A DNA stretch of 64,000 nucleotides from Polyodon spathula (GCF_017654505.1 NC_054547.1:27053475-27117474), one strand, 5' to 3'; shown: positions 14,251 to 27,158, counted from the first letter of the stretch. The notes: a model not told the origin generated them from the letters alone. Numbers and translations are program-made.

Positions 14251-15059
14251 GGAGAGCATTTCTGCACACTGAGTTTATAGATGATATTAACTGATACTTG
14301 TGAACATCAGCAAAAACACACTAAGGCTTTTGCCATGTATCACTTCAATAACAAGACCTTTCAGCTTGCTTTAATTGTACTATTCTGTGGATTGGTCTTG
14401 GCAGCAAGTGATTTTAGGTTAAAAATGTGCTACTTGTATTTAGCCTTTAATTCTTGTTGAATTATTTGCATATTTTAAACATAACCTGTGCAATTATTAC
14501 TCTTTTTTAACAACTTGTGTAATAGCAACATTTAAGTTTCTATTTTTTTTTTAATTATGTCATTCTAGTTTGCTTCTATTCAAGTTTGCTACACAACAAA
14601 ATATTTTTTTTCTGATGTGTATGTTGTAATGAATGTCACCATATAATAGTTGATGATGAACTGTAAGTTAAAGTTTGTAAGTCTGCCTGGTGAAAATAGA
14701 CATTGTCTCATGACCTCCAGTCATACTGAATCATCCTAGAGATACAGGTGATGACACCATGCTTTGTAGGTTCGTAAGCAACAGTGTTGTCAATCAGCAC
14801 CTTTGGTCATCTTATGACATGTCCCAATGACGTAATGTGGTATTCTGTGATGTGGTGAAGTTCAAGGGACTTTCTTTACCACTTTATGTAAAACTTAAAC
14901 TAATTTCTAGTGACCCTATTTGAAAGCAGTAGGCACATTTTCTGACATGGCTAAAACCATTATATTGGTTTAAAACTGTAAACAAACAAAAAAATCCTTT
15001 CAAAAACATAGCTGTTGCAGCCTTTGTACGTGCTTTAAAATAGGTCCCAGGAGTTTTGG

Positions 15060-15063
<4 letters not shown>

Positions 15064-15144
<81 letters not shown>
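15064..15144. repeat. (TA)n microsatellite
   Basis: About 40 TA dinucleotides directly abutting the left end of the Tc1-like element, which targets TA. Confidence 0.95.
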
Positions 15145-15147
<3 letters not shown>

Positions 15148-16683
15148 TACCTATAAAAAGTCTACACCCCCTTTCAAAATGTTCACATTTTCTTGCCTTA
15201 CAGCCTGGAATTAAAATGCATTAAAATAGTTTTTTTTTGTTTTTTTTTATTTATCTACACATTCTACTCCACAACTTCCAAGTGAAAAAATATATTCTAG
15301 AAATTTGTACAAAATTAATTTAAAAATAAAAACTGAAATAGCTTGGTTGGATAAGTGCCCACCCCCCATGTAATAGCAATCCTAAATTAGCTCAGGTGTA
15401 ACCAATCGTCTTCAAAATCACACATCAAGTTAAGTGGCCTCCACCTGTGTTAAATTGTTGTGATTCACGATTCTCAGGATAAATTCAGCATTTCCTGTGG
15501 GTTCCCTCTGCTCGGTAGTGCATTTCAAAGCAAAGACTCAACCAGGAGCACCAAGGCACTTTCAAAAGAACTCTGGGACAAAGTTGTTGAAAGGCACAGA
15601 TCAGGGGACGGGTATACAAATATCAAAGGCCTTGAACATCCCATGGAGCACGGTCAAGACGATTATTAAGAAGTGTAAGGTATATGGCACCACCAAGACC
15701 CTACCTAGATCAGGCCATCCCTCCAAACTGGAAGTGCATGTGACAACAGTATCCCAACCACTCCTCAAATCTGGCCTTTATGGTAGGATGGCAAGAAGGA
15801 AACCATTACTCAAGAAAGCCCACTTTGAATCCTGTTTGAAGTATGCAAAAAAAAAACACTCAGAAGATTCTGTAGCATGTGGCAAAAAGTTTTGTGGTCT
15901 GACGAAACTAAAATGGAACTTTTTGTCTAAATGGAAAGTGTTATGTTTGGTGCAAACCCAACACAGTGCATCACCCAAAGAACACCATCCCTACTGGGAA
16001 GTATGGTGATGACAGCATCATGTTATGGGGATGTTTCTCATCAGCAGGGACTGGGCCACTTGTCAGGATTGAAGGGAAAATGAATGGAGCAAAGTACAGA
16101 GAAGTCCTTGAGCAAAACCTGCTGCCCTCCCTTCAAGAAAGCTGAAACTGGGACAGAAGTTCACCTTTCATCATGACAATGACCCAAAACACACAGCCAA
16201 AGCTACACTGGAGTGGCTAAGGAACAAAAAGGTAAATGTCTTTGAGTAGCCCAGTCAGAGCCCCGACCTAAATCCAATCAAAAATTTATGCCATGACTTG
16301 AAGATTGCTGTCCAGCAACACTCCCTAAGCAATTTGACAGAGCTTGAACAGTTTTGCAAAGAATGGTCAAATACTGCCAAATCTAGGTGTGCAAAGTTGG
16401 TAGAGATTTATCCCAACAGACTCACAGCTGTAATTGCTGCCAAAGGTGCTTTCACCAAGTATTAACTCAGGGGGGGGGTGGAGACTTATCCAATTTTGAT
16501 CTTTCAGTTTTGTATTTTTAATATATCATTTTTTTCTCAATAAAAACATTTTTCCCCTTAACAGTGTGGCGTATCGTGTGTAGAGAAGTGGAAAAAATCC
16601 TCATTTAAATGCATGAAACGCTGAGGCACTGACACCACAAAATGTGAAAAAAGTTCATTGGGGTGGATTTTCTATAGGCACTA
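15145..16683 (+). mobile_element. Tc1-like DNA transposon, decayed
   Basis: A 1.54-kb element, normal length for Tc1. The left end starts CAGTACCTATAAAAAGT; the right end is the imperfect reverse complement (CTATAGGCACTA). It is flanked by TA-rich DNA, fitting TA target duplication. The body encodes a transposase in pieces: helix-turn-helix-like N-terminus (15497-15690), the first catalytic Asp in VLWSDETK near 15900, the second in [10 protein letters not shown] near 16175, and SPDLNPI near 16260 where the usual catalytic Glu reads Lys (AAA). Several frameshifts and stops separate these blocks. It is inactive, and sits within the chemokine pseudogene. Confidence 0.9.
15497..16009 (+). pseudogene. 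Tc1-like transposase fragment
   Basis: The longest open piece of the transposase (170 codons). The first 60-80 residues read as the paired-like DNA-binding region (SGTKLLKGTDQ, then IPWSTVKTIIKK, a typical helix-turn-helix phrase). The later part is in the wrong frame for the DDE domain, since the first Asp block is read in another frame. Homologous full-length transposases are about 340 residues. It is a broken gene with no expected product. Confidence 0.8.
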
Positions 16684-16899
16684 TATATATATTGCTCTAG
16701 AGTAATATGCTTTCGGGTCTTTTTATCCTTTCTTTCCCCATTTGTTGTTTGTGAGTGACCCTGCTTTGTCGTCACCATAAATATACGTTTTACGTTGTAT
16801 TTATTTATTTACAGATTCACCAGTAATGGTTTGAAGTATTGCAACAATCCAACAATGCCCTGGATTAAAATAGCGATTAAACAGCTTCAATAAGTTTAA

Positions 16900-17763
16900 A
16901 AAAAAATCAAACTGAATTGATTTTTGTAAGAATAATAGTTAAATTGAGCAATATATGTAATATTACTATATGTAAAATACATAGGATAGATATGTTTTAA
17001 TTATGTCAGCAATTCCTTATTTTTTTTAAAGTTGCCTTGATCACTTCACTCACAACTCTAAATCCAGCCGAACATCTTCACAACAAGAAGCCTCCCCACT
17101 ACAGCTGTGCTGAGGGGAGCAAGCCTTTCAAGATGAAGTTGCAAAAGTGACAACCCACAACTCAAACTGATGTTGTATTAGTCACCAGGTACAGCAGAAC
17201 AAGGGACCCAACTGTCAGAAAACATATGAAACTGGAACTAAAATCATTTGTGTAAGACAAGCTAAGGAGTTTCTGTTTTAAAATATGTCGTTATTTTAGT
17301 ACCTTTGTTACCATTTGAATTGTTTTATGAATTTGAACTAATTTATTATTTGTTTGGCAAATGTGTAATGTTTTATTATTTGTTTGGCAAATGTGTAATG
17401 TTTTATTTTTTCCTACCAATGTAATAAATATCACCCAGCTTGGGTTTCTATGGAAACAAGATGAGTCTATTTCATTCATGTATCCCTGATTAAAAACATA
17501 ATAATAAAATAAATACTATACATTTTTTGTGATATCTAATTTATTATAGTGTTTAAATGACAACTAATTTGTTAATGGTATTACAATGTTAATCCTCTCT
17601 TTAATCAATCAATCAATCATTTTTTATTTTATATATTAACAGTTTACATTAAGGGCCCATTTTTCGATAGGTGTTTGATTTTTAGTGGAAATGGCAACCT
17701 GTGTTTAGAAGTAAACTTTTATAAATTGCAGTATTTACATGGATCATAACATTTATATGCTAT
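16900..17763. repeat. Intergenic DNA with a short tandem duplication
   Basis: At about 17344-17405 a 31-bp unit ending GGCAAATGTGTAATG is present twice in tandem with almost no change. The rest is AT-rich with an (AATC)n-like run near 17602-17618. No gene is seen. Confidence 0.6.
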
Positions 17764-18462
17764 TGTGACAGACAGTGAATGCATCCAATTCATAAATCTC
17801 CCTCCCTACCTGTGAGGGTGCTGTATAACAGGAACAGTGTGCCCCAGACTGGATGGTTTGGCAGTTCATTCCAGGGTCAGTTGGAAGTCGGCCATCCAAA
17901 AATGGGGCGGAGTCACAATACAAGAAGTCATCGTCTTAATGCGGTAGGCGATGTGGCAATCGTGGATTGGAGGAAAAGCAACTGCACTCGCTACTGAAGG
18001 CGTGACTGAGGGTATATCAGGGTACATGTGACGCGATCTGTTCCTTTTGTTATAGTTACGAAAGGACCTGTAAAGGAGAACCAACTGTAAAATAACCTTG
18101 TTTTGTCTGTCTATTAAATAGTCACGTTTGTCATTTATAGACGGTTAATATATCCGGGAGCTGTCCCTAGAAAGCTAGCCCCAAACCCCAGATTACACTG
18201 CACTACAGTTATCACTGATCTGGTATAAATTCATCACTTGAGTTAGGAGCACTCACTATTGAACTGGTCATTGTGTATGTGTATAAAGTGTGTGTTATTT
18301 ATTTAATTATTTCTTATTTCGGGACTGAACCCTGTGGGTTTTGACTGGGCTTTACACATTGCTGTGTATAGCCAGTCTTATTATTTAAGCAACAATAAAG
18401 CCTAGTTTTACCATGAACTGTTGTTGGGTTGTGATACCTGAGCACTGCAAACCACTTTGTGA
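17764..18462 (+). mobile_element. LTR of the same superfamily, probably solo
   Basis: Starts TGTGACAGACAG and shares the U3 motif CTCCCTACCTGTGAGGGTG with the LTR at 10297. AATAAA lies at 18394-18399. The right end is placed at about 18462 by analogy (CCACTTTGTGA in place of TTTGCCACA). The left flank is GCTAT but no clean target duplication is visible at the right, so that end has decayed or is misplaced. No internal retroelement genes adjoin. Confidence 0.65.
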
Positions 18463-19160
18463 GAGTTACTTTTTGATGTGTTTGAACTAAACTTTTATGG
18501 TAAGCATGTTGTAAACATTGTAGGAAGGACTATGGTTAAGTGTTTTTGTTTGTGTTGCAGGCTTTTTTTATTAACATGTTTAACATAATAGCAATCGAAT
18601 GCATGGCCTCCATCATATACAGGGGTTACAGTTTTGTTCAATGGCTCCCCCAAATTTGTCTTGTTTTGGGTTTATACCGGGTTAATGTTGTCTTTGGTGG
18701 TTTGGTTATTTTTTGGCAATTTTTATCACGCATTCTTTATTTCTATTCCTTTCGATTCTGTCATCACTAGCACAGAACTTCAATCACCACAATGCCCTAT
18801 AGTATTAGTATATCACATCCCCCCTGTCTTTTTTCTCTGCTCTGCATCAAATACATTTTATGAATCACACAAATGCTCAGTTATTTTTTTATTCATCAAT
18901 AATTTAAAAACTGTATCAGTACAATTACATTTTTTTGGGTTTTGAAATGTATTTTTAAAGACTAACTGCTGACAGTTCTGGACAATTTAATTGTACACTA
19001 CATTCTGATTTTATTTTTTTGTCGATCATAAAAAAAACAGTGGTTCTGTTACTGTAAGTTGTGAGAAAAAAAACAAAATAAGCAAAGCAGATAAATAAAC
19101 AGTTTATCACATTACTTAGCATTTTTTTTAAATTTTTATTTGAAATAAATGTGCAGTTTG

Positions 19161-19239
<79 letters not shown>

Positions 19240-19989
19240 CTGAAAAGCAAGGGCTGAATGAACGATTGCAAGAGCAGGCTTTATCTCCAATCCCTGGGTC
19301 TCTGTGACTGATGTACAAAACAGCTTTAAACCTATGTTTATGGCCATAGTCATAGAATGCACTTTTGCTGTCAGCTGTCTGTGTCAGCATTTTTTAAAAA
19401 AAAAACAGCCTTAACGTAGTACTGTAGATTATAGTTGGCTATATAAGCATTTTCGTAACAAATCAGTAAATGTTCTTAAGGTAAATCTTAAGAATTCTTA
19501 AGGTTCTGTCTATAGAAAAACACATTCCAGCTCAACTACACCACTGACTGTGATTCATGTGTAGTCATGTTTTAATTCAGCTACAATACATACCAACCAC
19601 AACAGCACGGTTTCCGAATATTACTGGAATTTGGTTTAGGAAACCCAAACCACTGGTATGGTAAGACAATGAGTGCTGCTGCATGGCTGTAATTTACAGG
19701 AATAGCTTTGGCAAGGTTAATCAAGGGAGATTAAAAAGTGAAGGAGATCTTTCCATAAAAAAAGTAATTGAAAAGGTATTTGATTTTATATTGTGGATTT
19801 GAGTTTCTAATAACATTTTCCTTGTATTATTTAAATCTTCTACGTGGCAGTTAAGTTTCAACTTACACTGTCAGTATTTCAAGGTAGTAAATATATTGGT
19901 AAAATGTGTGTTTGTCAAATATATGTATAGTCAAATACATCCTTAAGACTTTTTGTACAGCAACAATGTCATAGGATATATACAGCATT
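18463..19989. other. Intergenic DNA, nothing recognised
   Basis: Contains a (TA)n run (19163-19237) and no supportable gene. Confidence 0.5.
19163..19237. repeat. (TA)n microsatellite
   Basis: About 37 TA dinucleotides. The Ile-Tyr repeats in frames across it are artefacts. Confidence 0.95.
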
Positions 19990-20600
19990 GGTGTTGGATA
20001 CATGCAATGGGATACAGAACTGGTTAAAACAAAGTACAGTAATTGTGAGAAGTGTGAAATCAGATTGGATTATACTTGGGCCCTTACTGTTCCTCATTTA
20101 TACAAACGACACACACTGCAAGATTATTAAAGATGCATATAATACTAAACCTGGGGGGTTAGTGGAATCAGGAACTGCTCTCCAGATAGTTCATAGAAAT
20201 TTCAACCACCTCTGTAATTATTACATACTGTCCAGGATCTCAGAGTAGCTTGCCAGTGTGGTGAGGCAGTCTAGGGATGCTATGCTAAGATTACACAATG
20301 TTCTAATTAGACCCCACCTAGAATACAAAAAACATTATTGCACTTGAGATGGTACAGAAAAGGGCAACTAGCATGATACAAGGACTCAATGACATGAGTT
20401 ATGAGGAAAGGTTAACAGAAAATTAGATAAAGTAAACCCTATTCACCTTCAAATTGAGCGCAGAGAGTAGAACAACAGGGCATGCATGGAAGCAAGATTA
20501 GGACGGCAGACACTTTTTACACAGTTTTAAATGCATGGGATCAAAACAATGGGATCATCTGAGAAGCATCTAGATTCTGTCCTATTAAAATAGATTCCCC
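19990..20600 (+). mobile_element. Old non-LTR retrotransposon (CR1-like) fragment
   Basis: Scattered pieces of a reverse transcriptase C-terminal region are readable: a WLKQSTVIVRSVKSDWI-like block, then LGPLLFLIYTND (the region after the VPQGS box) near 20085-20110, then NVLIRPHLEY near 20300 and MVQKRATSMIQGL near 20350. Stops and frameshifts are frequent and part of the domain is deleted. It differs from the younger LINE at 32904-35830, so it is a separate, older family. Confidence 0.7.
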
Positions 20601-21149
20601 TAGTAGGGCAAAAAGTAAATGAATAATTGAATGCAAAGTAAAATTATTTAATACAACTTAAATTGATTATATGTAATGGTTTTGTGGAGAACTTGGAGTT
20701 TAAAAAGATGTACTTACTGTCAGATGCACAATGCAGTATATACACCCCACACCTGATAATTGGAAATACATCTGGAAAAATGCACATTGAAGCAAGCAGA
20801 TTTTGCTTAAATGGTGCACAATATAAGACTGGAGTACTCATAGATTGTATAGTTGCCCAGCTGTAAATGGTCTTATTCTGGCCCAGGTTTGAAACAATTT
20901 TTGACTAAGCACATGTGGAATTTCTGATGCAGCATTCCGGGAAATATGGGGTACTTTATTCCAATCGTTATTTTAATGCAAGGATGTAAATGTGTCTGAG
21001 GTATTATACGCTTGCATTTCAAATAATTCTGAGGTCAGTTTGAGCTCAGCTTTTCTGGGAAATGTGTACAGCATCATACATTAATATGTCTCTGTGAGTA
21101 GTTTCCTAATTGCGCAATAAAAATTATGGATATTCAGTCTTAGCCATCC

Positions 21150-21157
21150 TATAAAAA
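21150..21157 (+). promoter_or_regulatory. TATA box of chemokine gene A
   Basis: TATAAAAAG lies 80 bp ahead of the ATG at 21230, which would leave a 5' leader of roughly 50 nt. Confidence 0.6.
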
Positions 21158-21229
21158 GTTGAACATCACTACAGTATGTTCATAGTCAAAATTGGAAAAA
21201 AGATCAACTAACATATTTAGGATTTTACC

Positions 21230-23561
21230 ATGCATCACTTTAATATTTCATTTCAACTTGCTTTAATTTTAATAATCTGTGGATTGGCCATTGCAATAAG
21301 TGGTAAGTGTGTAAGACATTTTGATTATATAAAAGAGGGCCTGCAACCTACAGACAAGTCTTGACAGCATGGTGCAGTATAAAAGGAATTTGATATTGTT
21401 TTATTTCATGATTTTTTTGCCTTTGAGAGGTGACATTGATTTGACTGGGGTAAGCTATATTTTTTAAGAAAGATTTTGTAACTACAGTTTAACTTTTAGT
21501 GTGACTTATTATTGCTCTGCAAAGCTATTTTCAAATACTTTTATTTTAAATTACTTTTCAAATATAGAACACTTGAAATAAACAATCAAACCACATAAAA
21601 GGCAGTAAATGTAAATTATTTAATTGAATTGTTTTCTTGATGTTTTGTATATACCTCTGATACACATTTTATAAAGCTGTATTACACTATCATGTTATTC
21701 AAATTAGTTGTGTTATCAATATATATATATAATAAATATATTCCTTTATTAGTGGAAGATTCTATATGGCTGTAATCAACACTATTATATTATATATATA
21801 TATATATATATACAAATATATTTATATTCTGTATAGATGGTGCTTATATGGAAGTGTTAGTTAGACATATTTGCTTAGTTAGGAATTTCTTTAGTACTGG
21901 TTCTAATTCATTTTAATAGAGCATGGTATTGAAAATAAATAAGCTTTAAGGTGCCACATAAAAACAAATGCAAACTTTAGTTTTTCTTTTAATAATAGTC
22001 ATTCCATAAATGTTTAGATATTCATTTGTTTTAATTGTTTTCTAGAACATGGTCTAACTATGAATGCATCCAATTACTAAATGAGGAGCTTTGTTTTAAG
22101 AGAGCAGTTCGCTCACACTGTTTCTTAATATAACTTCACTAGGTAGCACTCCTTTCTGTGTAGCTTTTTATTTACACTATGGTTTTTACTATCATGGGGT
22201 TTCCATGCGGGTCAATTTACATGTGAAATGATCCCTGCTGTCCAATTGAAACTGACGGCTGAGGTAAGCTTCTCATTGGGCTTGTTTTTTTGAGAGTCTT
22301 GGGTTGGAATCTGCATAAACACCTATACTCTAACATGGATTCGCTTATTTTGAAAGGCAATGCCATTTTTTTTTCTTGTGAGACTTGGCAACACTGGTAA
22401 CCTTTCCCGTCTGTCTCACAGGCAGCCACTGATTCCTGAACACCTCATACTTGTTGGTCAGTTTCATTTTATACCTCCAAGTTTATTTTTAATTAATGAG
22501 TCGTAAGATAAATGAGTTGAAACAATATTTACTACTAACTAACTAATGACATTTGAAAAACAATTTGGGCAAGAGCAGTAAAACACGTTATTAACCAGCC
22601 AGGCACAAGGTATTTTCTTTTATTACAGCAGCTTAGAGTCACTTGTGTACCAGTTCTCTGCACATGGAAACCACATTTTCACAAAATTTCACTAGTAATC
22701 TTCAAAAACAGCACAAGTACTTTATGCATACCTAATTTACATATCAAGCCCCACCTTTCCCATTCATTTACATGGCCTTGAGTAAAATTAACTGAGCAAC
22801 TGGAAAGCCAAAAAAGCATTTTACGCAAGAAATTTTTTGTCGAGCAAATGTCTTGAGGTAAAAAAAAAAAAAAATGCATGGAAACCCCATGTATGTCAGT
22901 ATTTATTCTTTGTCCTCTAGGTGCTGGAAAAAGAATACCTTGTTGCCAACAGACTACCAGACAACGGATAAGAGGTCCCATCACTGGGTATACATTCCAA
23001 GAAGAGGCACTGCCATGCGTCATTGCTGTAATGTAAGAAGATAAATATGTTCTAGAACCCTCTGCTAAAGCCAAAGCACTAGGGATTACTCTGGAGTAAA
23101 AGTGAACTTGTTTTCCATCTTGTCTACTTGTGAAAAGTGTTGTTTTAAACTAAGAATATACTGTGGACTGTTAACCTAATAACTACTGTTTGGGTATGTT
23201 TTCTAAAAGCTGTGTTCGCCTGACTTTTGAAATCAGAATTATCTTTCAGAAATCAATAGTTAATTTCAACGTACCCTTTAACTGAACAGTTGCAGAATGT
23301 TTTTCCTTTGTCTTGAGCATTCAATGTTTTTCTTCCTACAGATTCTACAGTAATGGAAAAATCATTTGTAGCAATCCCAAAATGCCCTGGGTGAAAACAA
23401 AGATTGAACAGTTTGAGTAAGTCACATTAAATATAATAACAGTTTAGTTCAATGAGAAATCTATGTAATTTACAGATACTGCATTTTCCTTACCGTACAT
23501 GATTTTGTTTTCTTTTAATTGAATGCATGTATTTGTATTATTTTTCAGAAACAGTCAATAA
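21230..23561 (+). CDS. CC chemokine gene A (four coding exons)
   Basis: Exons: 21230-21302, 22921-23032, 23342-23416, 23549-23561; all introns are GT-AG with phases 1, 2, 2. The 90-residue product begins MHHFNISFQLALILIICG, a signal peptide with cleavage expected near residue 23-25. The mature part has the adjacent pair C32-C33 (RIPCCQQ), C57 (ALPCV) and C71 (KIICSNP), then PWVK opening the C-terminal helix, and ends ENSQ. This is the standard CC chemokine layout and length. It should be secreted and attract leukocytes through a seven-helix receptor. I cannot assign a CCL number. Exon 1 and exon 3 match the pseudogene at 14335. AATAAA overlaps the stop codon; an ATTAAA at 23701-23706 is a likelier poly(A) signal. 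Confidence 0.88.
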
Positions 23562-24490
23562 ACACATGTGCCTAGGCTTCAAGACAAGCTTCCAGCCTCC
23601 ATCATTAATACCCAAACAACATCATTCAACTCCTATAACCATTATATATTCAGGAGGCAAGATTGGTTTTGTTTTTAATATTTGGTGACTATGCCACAAT
23701 ATTAAACATGGTTATATAGTAACTAAAGCATTGTTATGGCTGGAAAAGACCAGTGCAGTTGTTCCCCAAAATGTGGACCATTTAGGTATACAGAACAACC
23801 AGAGGTGAGAAGTTTACTTCTTTACTAATTCTTGCTATAGATAACAATCCCCTCAAAGATAATAAGCAAGATCCCATGATTGCAGTGGCAACTCCTATGT
23901 TATTCACTGTTATAAATGCAGAATAACTGGATATCTGTACTTGAAGCTTCCTCAATAAATTGAGTTTCAGTGAGATAGCTGCCATTTTGTGGAACAGCTG
24001 CATTTGTGAGTTGGTTTTCTCATACAATTCTATTGCTTATATATTTAAAAAGGAGACAATTATCTAGCCATTTTTTTATTATTGGGGTCGTGATTTAAGA
24101 ATATATGTAATATGTGACAAATTACATATATAGAATATATGTAATTTGTCTCTTCATAATAAGTGCTTTAAAACATCACATTTATTTGGATTAAACAAAA
24201 AGGTTGGTATCTGTGGCGTTGACTAATGTTGTGTGGATGGAATGGATTGGGTTGTTAATGTTATGTGATGCACATATCTTTTTGTATGTAATTGTTCTTA
24301 TAATTAAGTTATTCAATTCAGAAGGTATTTTCATATGCAGAGATGATATGAATAATGTTGCTTTTCGATGACAATTTTATTATGCTATTTTTATATTTAT
24401 TTTTTCAACGTGTGTCCTTGTTTTTACTTTTACTGATTTGTGAATTCTAAATTATGAAATATTTATTTGTATGTTTACATTGTTTGTTCT
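23562..24490. repeat. 3' flank of gene A with a hairpin-forming inverted repeat
   Basis: At about 24115-24151 the arms GACAAATTACATATAT and ATATATGTAATTTGTC form a near-perfect palindrome with a tiny loop. Otherwise no gene or classified repeat is seen. Confidence 0.6.
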
Positions 24491-25090
24491 TGTGGCAAAG
24501 TGCCCGCCCCTGTGTGTATTTTCTGTTATATGTTGTGTGTTAATGTTGGTGATTAGTCATTGGTACACGGGATATAAACAGGTCTGTGTAACATGAGACC
24601 GTGATTAAAATGTATATTTGTATTTAGGCACGAGGATTGCACAGCACTTCACGTGCAAGTAAAAAGTAATAATATGTGAGCACGGGGAATTGCACTTTAT
24701 TAATTCACTTGCAGTTGTACCGCGACTCCAATTGAATGATTGATTAGCAATAGAGTCTTGGTACAGCTGCATAAATGCAGCATGTTTCACCCACTCGGGG
24801 TTGTGTGTTCGGTGAGTGGAGAACCGGATAAGAGACAGAGGTAATACTTGTGATAATAATAATAGTTAGTTAAATATCTGCTCACCGTGTTTGTCTGTAT
24901 AGTCTGTTTTGTTTGTCTTTTTGTTTTGGCGACGAGTGCCTTGTCCTGTGTTTTTGTTTGTTACAAACCTTTTATTTTCTGTCTGTTCATTCATTAAATG
25001 CTCAGCGAGACCATTCGCTCAGCTCCACCAAACTCCACCTCTCTCTCTGCTTATTTCCTGGTTCCTGTTTCTGGTCTGACGTTTTCCAAT
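24491..25090. mobile_element. LTR-like repeat fragment
   Basis: Begins TGTGGCAAAGTGCCCGCCCC, the same first bases as the reversed ends of the solo LTRs at 36852 and 52566. It contains dispersed-repeat style sequence and late AATAAA-type signals. I could not find a matching CA end or target duplication, so it is probably truncated. Its strand is uncertain. Confidence 0.5.
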
Positions 25091-25868
25091 AAAAGCATCA
25101 ATATATCTATAAAATACCAGACTGATTTATTTATTTTCTATTCTAAAAAGGCTGCTTTCTTCTGTATCAATTGCACATCACCAAGGGCAATACTTTTGAT
25201 AATGATATATAAGCTCAATTTACTAAAAGTAGTCTCCCATATGATGATGAATTTCCAGTTCAATATGAATTAGAGTGGCAGATTGTTGAATGTATCAATC
25301 TTCCATTTTCTTCCTATTTGACAATACTGATACTTCTGGAGGTGGATAGCTTTGCATGTTGTCGCTGGTGGTAACAAATACAGTTTAGTGTAGTTAATTG
25401 TGTCATAACAGGTATTGATAAAAAGTGACCTGATTCAGACAAGGACAGTCTCAAGATCACCCTGTAATATTGACACCCCTTTTTGCTTGCTTTCATTTGT
25501 GTGATCTGCACATCTCTTAATAGAGTGTCAGCATACACCGGTAACACCGTGTAACAATTTTTCTTTTCTTTTTTGGTTCCTGGGTAGTAAGTGTTATTTC
25601 CTAATTGCTTATGCCTTAAAAGTATAGAAAATGGCAATTATTCCCCACAAACTTTGCTTTTGTGACCAGGACAGTGATATTTTGAAATTATTCCAGATAG
25701 ATTCAGTGCTGAGTAAACTTGGAGTAACTTCTAGAACTTTCTAGAACTTTCCAGTAATATAAATAGTAGTATAAATACAGGGGCCTTAAGCTCACCAGTT
25801 CAGTTTAGTTCCAGCTGCCTAACTGGATATATATCTGAATTTTTCTGGGAGGTCATAGGAGACTTGAC

Positions 25869-26564
25869 TTGAAAATGGTGGCATTCCTGATGGGTCTCCA
25901 AGGAGGTTTTACCAAGTTTCCCTGCTATCTTTGCCTTTGGGACAGCAGGGACACCAAGGCGCACTACCACAGGCGGGACTGGCCACAGGGGACCGAGTTC
26001 TCTGTGGGGAGGAACAACGTCAAGTGGGAGCCACTGGTGGACCCCCGGAAGATGCTGATGCCACCACTGCACATCAAATTGGGCCTTATGAAACCATTTA
26101 TCAGAGCTCTAGATAAGGAGTCAGCAGCCTTCAAGTACCTTCAAGACTTCTTCCCTAAGCTGTCTGAGGTAAAGGTCAAAGCCGGTGTCTTCGTCAGACC
26201 ACAGATAAAGAAGATCCTGGAGTGCAATGAATTCCCCAAGAAGTTCACTAGTAAGGAGAAAGCGGCTTGGAACAGCTTTGTCGCAGTGGTTCGGGGCTTC
26301 CTGGGCAATCACAAGGCCGAAAACTATGTGGAGCTGGTTGAGACGCTGGTGAAGAACTATGGCACAATGGGCTGTAGGATGTCCCTCAAAGTCCATATCC
26401 TTGATGCTCATCTTGATAAATTCAAGGAGAACATGGGAGCGTACTCGGAGGAACAAGGCGAGTGCTTCCACCAGGATATACTGGACTTTGAACGCCGCTA
26501 CCAAGGATAGTATAATGAGAACATGATGGGAGACTACATTTGGGGGCTGATTCGTGAAAGTGAT
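25869..26564 (+). pseudogene. Transposon-borne protein remnant (unknown function), C-terminal part
   Basis: A 213-codon frame (stop at 26508-26510) that continues in the same frame to 26564. Visible features: a CYLC zinc-binding-like pair at residues 19-22 followed by WDSR and His residues; GCRMSLKVHILDAHLD near residue 165; then EEQGECFHQDI and ERRYQG. After the TAG stop the frame reads on as YNENMMGDYIWGLIRESD, so the stop looks like a single-base nonsense change (Trp TGG to TAG). From memory, similar proteins with the FHQDI...ERRYQG...NMM.DY.W signature are common and uncharacterised in animal genomes; I know no function. The N-terminal part is missing. Its last codons are interrupted by the retrotransposon. 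Confidence 0.65.
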
Positions 26565-27156
26565 TGTGATGAGTCAAAGGGATTTCGGTCTGTGATTCAG
26601 CCTCCCGACAGTAGATGGCATCAAACCAACTCGGGACTTCCCTTACCAAGATCTCGTGACCATGGCAAAAGTCATCTTTTGAGGGGCGGCACCTTGGTGA
26701 GGGGCGGAAGTACGAGTATGTAAATTTCAGCCACTGGAGTCAAGTGAAGGATAAGGACACTTGTCAGTTGGGGATTGGTGTTCCACTGACTACAGAGGTG
26801 GGACATTACATACTAAAGGGAATGTACTACTGTGTTCGGGGTTGGTCCGAAAGTAAAATAGGAGGAGTAACGGGTGGAGGGAGAGACTGGTTTGGTGCAG
26901 CGGGATTTTTAAAACAAAAAACATTAACATTTCTTTTGTCTTTTTTTGTTTATGTATGGTTCGCCACGAAGACGATTAAAGACGAGTCATCACGGTTTGT
27001 TTTGGATTTCACCCCTACACTCCTTCCCTCACACCATTTTGTTTTCTTTTGTTATTTAATTATTTTGTTGTGTATAGATAATAAAAATAAATTATTTTAT
27101 TTCTGTACACATAAATTACTGTCTGGACATTCCATTTAATACACTCTCGCCTCACA
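26565..27156 (+). repeat. 5' LTR of Gmr1-like retrotransposon
   Basis: 592 bp, TGTGATGAG...CTCACA. It differs from the 3' LTR by a 13-bp indel (present here at about 26650-26662) and roughly ten substitutions counted by eye, about 1.7%, so the insertion is young. Confidence 0.95.
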
Positions 27157-27158
27157 CG

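Larger units (their letters stand above)
14335..16893 (+). pseudogene. CC chemokine pseudogene, relative of gene A
   Basis: Exon 1 (14335-14410) encodes a signal peptide very like that of gene A: both share FQLALI and then CGL near the end of the hydrophobic core. The donor that is GTAAGT in gene A is here ATTTTA, so it is lost. A short exon-2 remnant near 14770-14842 keeps a TGTTGTCAA (CCQ) core but has a different frame offset and an early stop. Exon 3 (16815-16893) encodes FTSNGLKYCNNPTMPW, homologous to FYSNGKIICSNPKMPW of gene A. Its donor GT is mutated to AT, so reading runs straight into TAA. A Tc1-like element and a long (TA)n tract occupy the last intron. Seen directly: the homology and the lost splice sites. 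Inferred: it makes no normal chemokine. The exon 2 assignment is the weakest part. Confidence 0.75.

Noticed and set aside
18955..19390. Minus-strand frames with Tyr-Ile repeats
   Set aside because: These are translations of the (TA)n tract; the same holds at 38973, 53402 and 56693.
22679..23074. 131-codon minus-strand frame
   Set aside because: It is antisense to exon 2 of chemokine A and has no protein motif; the + strand exon has splice sites and the CC signature.
26744..27139. 131-codon frame repeated at 30794-31189
   Set aside because: It is inside both LTR copies, which are non-coding; the duplication reflects the LTR pair.
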